The notes below the pieces were generated by a model. It was not told the DNA's origin and ran no database searches. It saw only the letters and a list, made by a program, of their open reading frames with translations. From JBAZKK01 sp964456925 (GTDB lineage: Bacteria > Omnitrophota > Gorgyraeia > Gygaellales > Profunditerraquicolaceae), in assembly GCA_964456925.1 (NCBI GenBank), contig CAYWCX010000023.1:1-17623 (forward strand): a stretch of 17,623 bases of DNA, given 5' to 3'. The position numbers and the translations under genes were made by a program. Below, piece after piece: positions 15,001 to 17,623 of this stretch (positions are counted from its first letter, which is position 1; each line of letters opens with the position of its first letter).

Positions 15001-15747
15001 TTTTTTGGCCTCCCTCACAATCATCGTGCCGCCGGCTTTAGAAAACGATGAACGCACGTGTACCGGCACGTTAAATTTCTTGGCTACCTCAATAGAGCGC
15101 GCCTGCATTACCTGCGCGCCTAACGATGCCATCTCCAGCATCTCGTCGTAGGTAATCTTTTTTATTTTTTTGGCCTTCGGCTCAAGGCGGGGGTCAGTGG
15201 TATAAATCCCCTCGACATCGGTGTAAATCTCGCAGGCATCTGCCTTAAGTTCCTTTGCCAGGGCAACGGCGGTTAAGTCCGAACCTCCGCGCCCCAGAGT
15301 AGTAATCTCGTAATCCGGGGTTATACCCTGAAAACCTGCCACAATCACAATCCTGCCCTTGAGGAGTTCCTGGCGGATTTTATCGGTATTAATTTTAACG
15401 ATGCGGGCCTTGGTGTGCCCGGTATCGGTAATAATCCCCACTTGGCCGCCGGTAAAGGAGATTGCCTCGCAGCCTAATTTATTGATTGCCATAGCCAGAA
15501 GCGCCACGGAAATCTGTTCTCCGGTAGAAAGAAGCATGTCCATTTCGCGCTCTGCCGGGTCGGTATCAATCTTATGCGCTAATGCCACCAGTTCATCGGT
15601 AGTATCGCCGAGCGCCGAAACCACCACTACCAGGCTATGGCCTTTTTTCTTATAATCTACCACCCTCCTGGCGACATTCTGGATGCGTTCCACGTTCGCG
15701 ACCGACGAGCCGCCGAACTTCTGCACTACCAAAAGCTTTCTTTTCAT
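14524..15747 (-). CDS. lysC: Aspartate kinase
   Basis: Phosphorylates aspartate, the first step toward lysine, threonine, methionine and diaminopimelate. The 407-residue protein has an amino acid kinase domain (about 1-245) with KFGGSS (10-15), STGEQIS (74-80) and GRGGSD (152-157), plus YTDVEGIYTTDPR. Two ACT regulatory domains follow (about 265-335 and 345-405, e.g. VPDRPGIAAKIFKELA). There is no homoserine dehydrogenase fusion. Length and layout match the monofunctional alpha/beta class of Bacillus and Corynebacterium, usually lysine- or lysine-plus-threonine-inhibited. Start ATG 15747 overlaps the cstA stop as ATGA and has AAGGAAGG just upstream. A strong internal ribosome site precedes Met250 (separate entry). 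Confidence 0.97.
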   Translation of the reverse strand: MKRKLLVVQKFGGSSVANVERIQNVARRVVDYKKKGHSLVVVVSALGDTTDELVALAHKIDTDPAEREMDMLLSTGEQISVALLAMAINKLGCEAISFTGGQVGIITDTGHTKARIVKINTDKIRQELLKGRIVIVAGFQGITPDYEITTLGRGGSDLTAVALAKELKADACEIYTDVEGIYTTDPRLEPKAKKIKKITYDEMLEMASLGAQVMQARSIEVAKKFNVPVHVRSSFSKAGGTMIVREAKKMENAVVTGITLNKSESKITVCNVPDRPGIAAKIFKELAAKGISVDMIVQNVSHLRSTDISFTVNKSDVTKAMRLTKRLARSIKAGEVLKDEDIARVSIVGVGMKSHPGVAAKMFETLAHSNANIEMISTSEISISCIIRKKFAETAVRALHEKFGLAK

Positions 15748-17327
15748 TTCCTTCCTTTCCTTGCTATCACCGGGATGACATCATAAAGCATCACCCCTGC
15801 CAGGATTAAAAGCGCGAGCGTTACCGTCAGAAGCACGATATCCTTCTGCGCAAAATATCTTATCCCCTGCGATACGAGTGCCGCGACGGTAGTAATCAAG
15901 ACCGCAAACGCCGCCCAGAGGGTGAATTTGGCGCTTTTATTTCTTGTCAGCAGCCAACAGCTGATTACAAAGAGGGCCAGGGCTGCTACTAATTGATTTG
16001 ATGCGCCGAACGCCGGCCAGATGCGGTTCCACTTGCCGCTGAATGCCAGCGCCGCGCTTAAGGCCACAATAATAAGGGTCGAAAGGTAACGGTTCTTTAT
16101 CTTGAATAATTCCTTGGTAAGATAACGCTGGATACGCGTGGCAGTATCCAGGGTAGTAAGAATAAAAGCATTAAGGATGGTAACGGCAATAAAATGCCCG
16201 TGGTTACCCAGCAGCGGTTTGGTAATAATTCCGTAGCCCTTGCCGAAAATATTAATCGGGCCCAGGCTCTTTAAAACCTGGCCAAAGTTTTCACCGGCCG
16301 TAAACAGAACAGCGGTAGCAACGATTGCTAAGATAGCCACCAGCGCTTCAGCTACCATACCGCCGTAGCCGATCCGCTTAACCTGGTTTTCGTTTGCGAT
16401 TTGCTTGGAAGAGGTGCCGCTGGCAATCAGGGAATGAAAACCCGAAAGCGCGCCGCAGGCAACGGTAACAAATAAAGCCGGCCAGAGATAACCTTCCTGG
16501 GTTTGCCAGCCACTATAAACAGGCATAGTCAAATGCGGCAGCGTCAGTAATAACCCTAGATAACCGCAGCCCACCCCGAAAAATAACAGGAAACTCGAGA
16601 GATAATCCCGCGGCTGCAGCAGGATATTTACCGGTAGAATTGATGCAAAATAACAGTAGGTCAATAAAACAATAATCCAGACGCGGACATCTAAATCCAC
16701 CTTATAAAAATTCCCGGCAAAGATTAAACCCACCAGGCACGCCAATCCTAAAATCGTGGAAAGCGTAAGGTTTACGCGAAGGTTATAAATCAGGTAACCT
16801 ACCAGCATTGCTACTGGGATTAACCCCAATGAAGGCAGGATGATCTTGGGCTCTTTCACAAAGGTATCGGCGCACAGATACACAAAAACCGTCACCACCA
16901 ACAATAATGCCAGCCAGACGAACAAAGAAAAGATAATCTTGGCGCGGCGAGAGATGACGTGGCGGGCAATGTCCGCTACCGAAGAGCCGCCTTCCCTGAC
17001 CGAGGTAATCAAAGAACCGAAATCGTGCACCCCACCGATAAAAATCGTGCCTAATACCACCCACAATAAAGCCGGCAGCCAACCCCAAAGCATCACCGCA
17101 ATCACCGGGCCGATAATCGGGCCTGCCCCGGCGATAGAAGAAAAATGATGCCCGAATAAAACCAGCCAGTTCTTGGCCGGGATATAATCCACGCTGTCGT
17201 ATTTGGAGAATGCCGGAGTTGCCCTCTTGGGGGCAATTCCCCAGAGATTTTCTAACCTGCGGGCATAATATTTATAACCCCACAGCAATAATACCAGGGA
17301 CGGTAAAACCACGATTAAGGCGTTCAA
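15744..17327 (-). CDS. cstA: CstA-family carbon starvation protein (predicted pyruvate or peptide transporter)
   Basis: A multi-spanning inner-membrane protein of 527 residues with many hydrophobic segments. The family signature is FGHHFSSIAGAGPIIGP (about 58-74), followed by GGVHDFGSLITSVREGG and, later, SGFHSLIASGTSSKQIANE and GASNQLVAALAL. Characterised relatives in E. coli (CstA, BtsT/YjiY) import pyruvate and possibly peptides. This one is much shorter than the roughly 700-residue E. coli CstA, as in many other bacteria. The start is TTG at 17327, overlapping the stop of the upstream gene as TTGA with AAAGG seven bases upstream. No other start codon exists in frame before a stop. It lies directly before lysC (ATGA overlap). 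Substrate is not determinable from sequence, but pyruvate would suit the downstream cimA. Confidence 0.93.
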   Translation of the reverse strand: MNALIVVLPSLVLLLWGYKYYARRLENLWGIAPKRATPAFSKYDSVDYIPAKNWLVLFGHHFSSIAGAGPIIGPVIAVMLWGWLPALLWVVLGTIFIGGVHDFGSLITSVREGGSSVADIARHVISRRAKIIFSLFVWLALLLVVTVFVYLCADTFVKEPKIILPSLGLIPVAMLVGYLIYNLRVNLTLSTILGLACLVGLIFAGNFYKVDLDVRVWIIVLLTYCYFASILPVNILLQPRDYLSSFLLFFGVGCGYLGLLLTLPHLTMPVYSGWQTQEGYLWPALFVTVACGALSGFHSLIASGTSSKQIANENQVKRIGYGGMVAEALVAILAIVATAVLFTAGENFGQVLKSLGPINIFGKGYGIITKPLLGNHGHFIAVTILNAFILTTLDTATRIQRYLTKELFKIKNRYLSTLIIVALSAALAFSGKWNRIWPAFGASNQLVAALALFVISCWLLTRNKSAKFTLWAAFAVLITTVAALVSQGIRYFAQKDIVLLTVTLALLILAGVMLYDVIPVIARKGRK

Positions 17328-17623
17328 TTCAGGCCTTTGATAAAATAATTTATCAGTTCGTGTCCTTTATCAAAATAAAAGGATGATTTCAGGGCTTCCT
17401 TTTCGTTGTAACCGCCGGAATTACCTGCGGCAATGTCCTTGCCGTAAATAGCGAAAGGTATGACATCCGAACTATGGGTTTTTAGCGCGATTGGGGTAGC
17501 GTGGTCCGGCATCACCAGGACCCTGAAGTCCTTCTTCTTTTTGAATTCCTCCAGCACCGCGCCGACGATAAACTGGTCAAAACGTTCGATGGCGATAATC
17601 TTTTCCTGAATGTCGCCGTTATG
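17324..17623 (-). CDS. Archaeal-type phosphoglycerate mutase / proposed homoserine kinase, C-terminal part
   Basis: Only the last 99 codons are in the window; the reading frame is open to the edge, so the 5' part lies beyond 17623. The visible protein has HNGDIQEKIIAIERFD, then a metal-binding MPDHATPIALKTHSSD and VIPFAIYG. These are the C-terminal motifs of cofactor-independent phosphoglycerate mutase of the alkaline phosphatase superfamily (ApgM, COG3635). A subgroup has been proposed as an alternative homoserine kinase because it sits with threonine genes. Here it is followed by cstA and lysC, which favours that reading, but a glycolytic mutase remains possible. The GTG at 17557 is internal, not a start. 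Confidence 0.85.
   Translation of the reverse strand, partial: HNGDIQEKIIAIERFDQFIVGAVLEEFKKKKDFRVLVMPDHATPIALKTHSSDVIPFAIYGKDIAAGNSGGYNEKEALKSSFYFDKGHELINYFIKGLN

Noticed and set aside
14588..15151. A 187-codon open frame on the plus strand opposite lysC, and similar plus-strand frames at 7554-8009, 13557-13997 and 754-1143
   Set aside because: Each lies antisense to a gene with clear family motifs, encodes no recognisable domain, and is explained by codon bias of the real gene.
17324..17557. A 77-residue protein starting at GTG 17557
   Set aside because: The frame continues upstream to the window edge with conserved mutase-family sequence, so this GTG is an internal codon.
1..17623. Mobile elements, phage or defence genes, CRISPR arrays, tRNA or rRNA genes
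   Set aside because: None was seen. Coding capacity is almost fully used by recognised housekeeping genes on one strand, with no long repeats noticed.

Overview
All fourteen protein-coding genes lie on the minus strand, so transcription runs from the high coordinates to the low ones. The DNA is bacterial and of roughly balanced GC content. It is densely packed, with many 1-4 base start/stop overlaps, and no transposase, integrase, phage gene, tRNA, rRNA or CRISPR array was seen. The window looks chromosomal and mostly housekeeping. The style of the genes recalls uncultivated lineages such as Omnitrophota or related deep-branching Gram-negatives: a GuaB3-type IMP dehydrogenase, an archaeal-type phosphoglycerate mutase homologue near lysC, cimA, and a HIGH-class valS followed by nadC. 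That taxonomic guess is low confidence and is not proven by any single gene.

Four transcription units can be proposed. (1) A long unit runs from 17623 (entering from outside) to 5378: phosphoglycerate-mutase-like gene, cstA, lysC, cimA, valS, nadC, a secreted HEAT-repeat protein, uvrB, coaX. Every junction is either an overlap or a gap under 30 bases, so translational coupling is likely. The first four genes suggest aspartate-family and branched-chain amino acid metabolism: aspartate kinase, a possible homoserine kinase substitute, citramalate synthase, and a pyruvate- or peptide-uptake permease. The remaining genes serve translation, NAD and CoA synthesis, and DNA repair. (2) A small PilZ-domain gene has its own perfect-consensus promoter and a leader with a terminator-like hairpin. 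(3) groES-groEL has a sigma70-type promoter, a perfect CIRCE operator (HrcA-regulated heat shock) and a terminator after groEL. (4) guaB3-guaA, a GMP synthesis pair with an ATGA overlap, has its own promoter just past the groEL terminator. guaA ends at the window edge, with only the first two bases of its stop codon inside.

Most of the window is conventional. The points worth a second look are the PilZ leader (promoter, hairpin plus T-run, no Shine-Dalgarno, a possible 16-codon leader peptide), a well-placed internal ribosome binding site in lysC that predicts a separate regulatory beta subunit, the mutase-like gene and cstA placed in an aspartate/citramalate operon, GuaB3 with a shortened flap, and an uncharacterised HEAT-repeat protein coupled to uvrB. 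No stretch longer than 300 bases lacks a gene. The largest gap (2699-2891) holds a terminator and a promoter.
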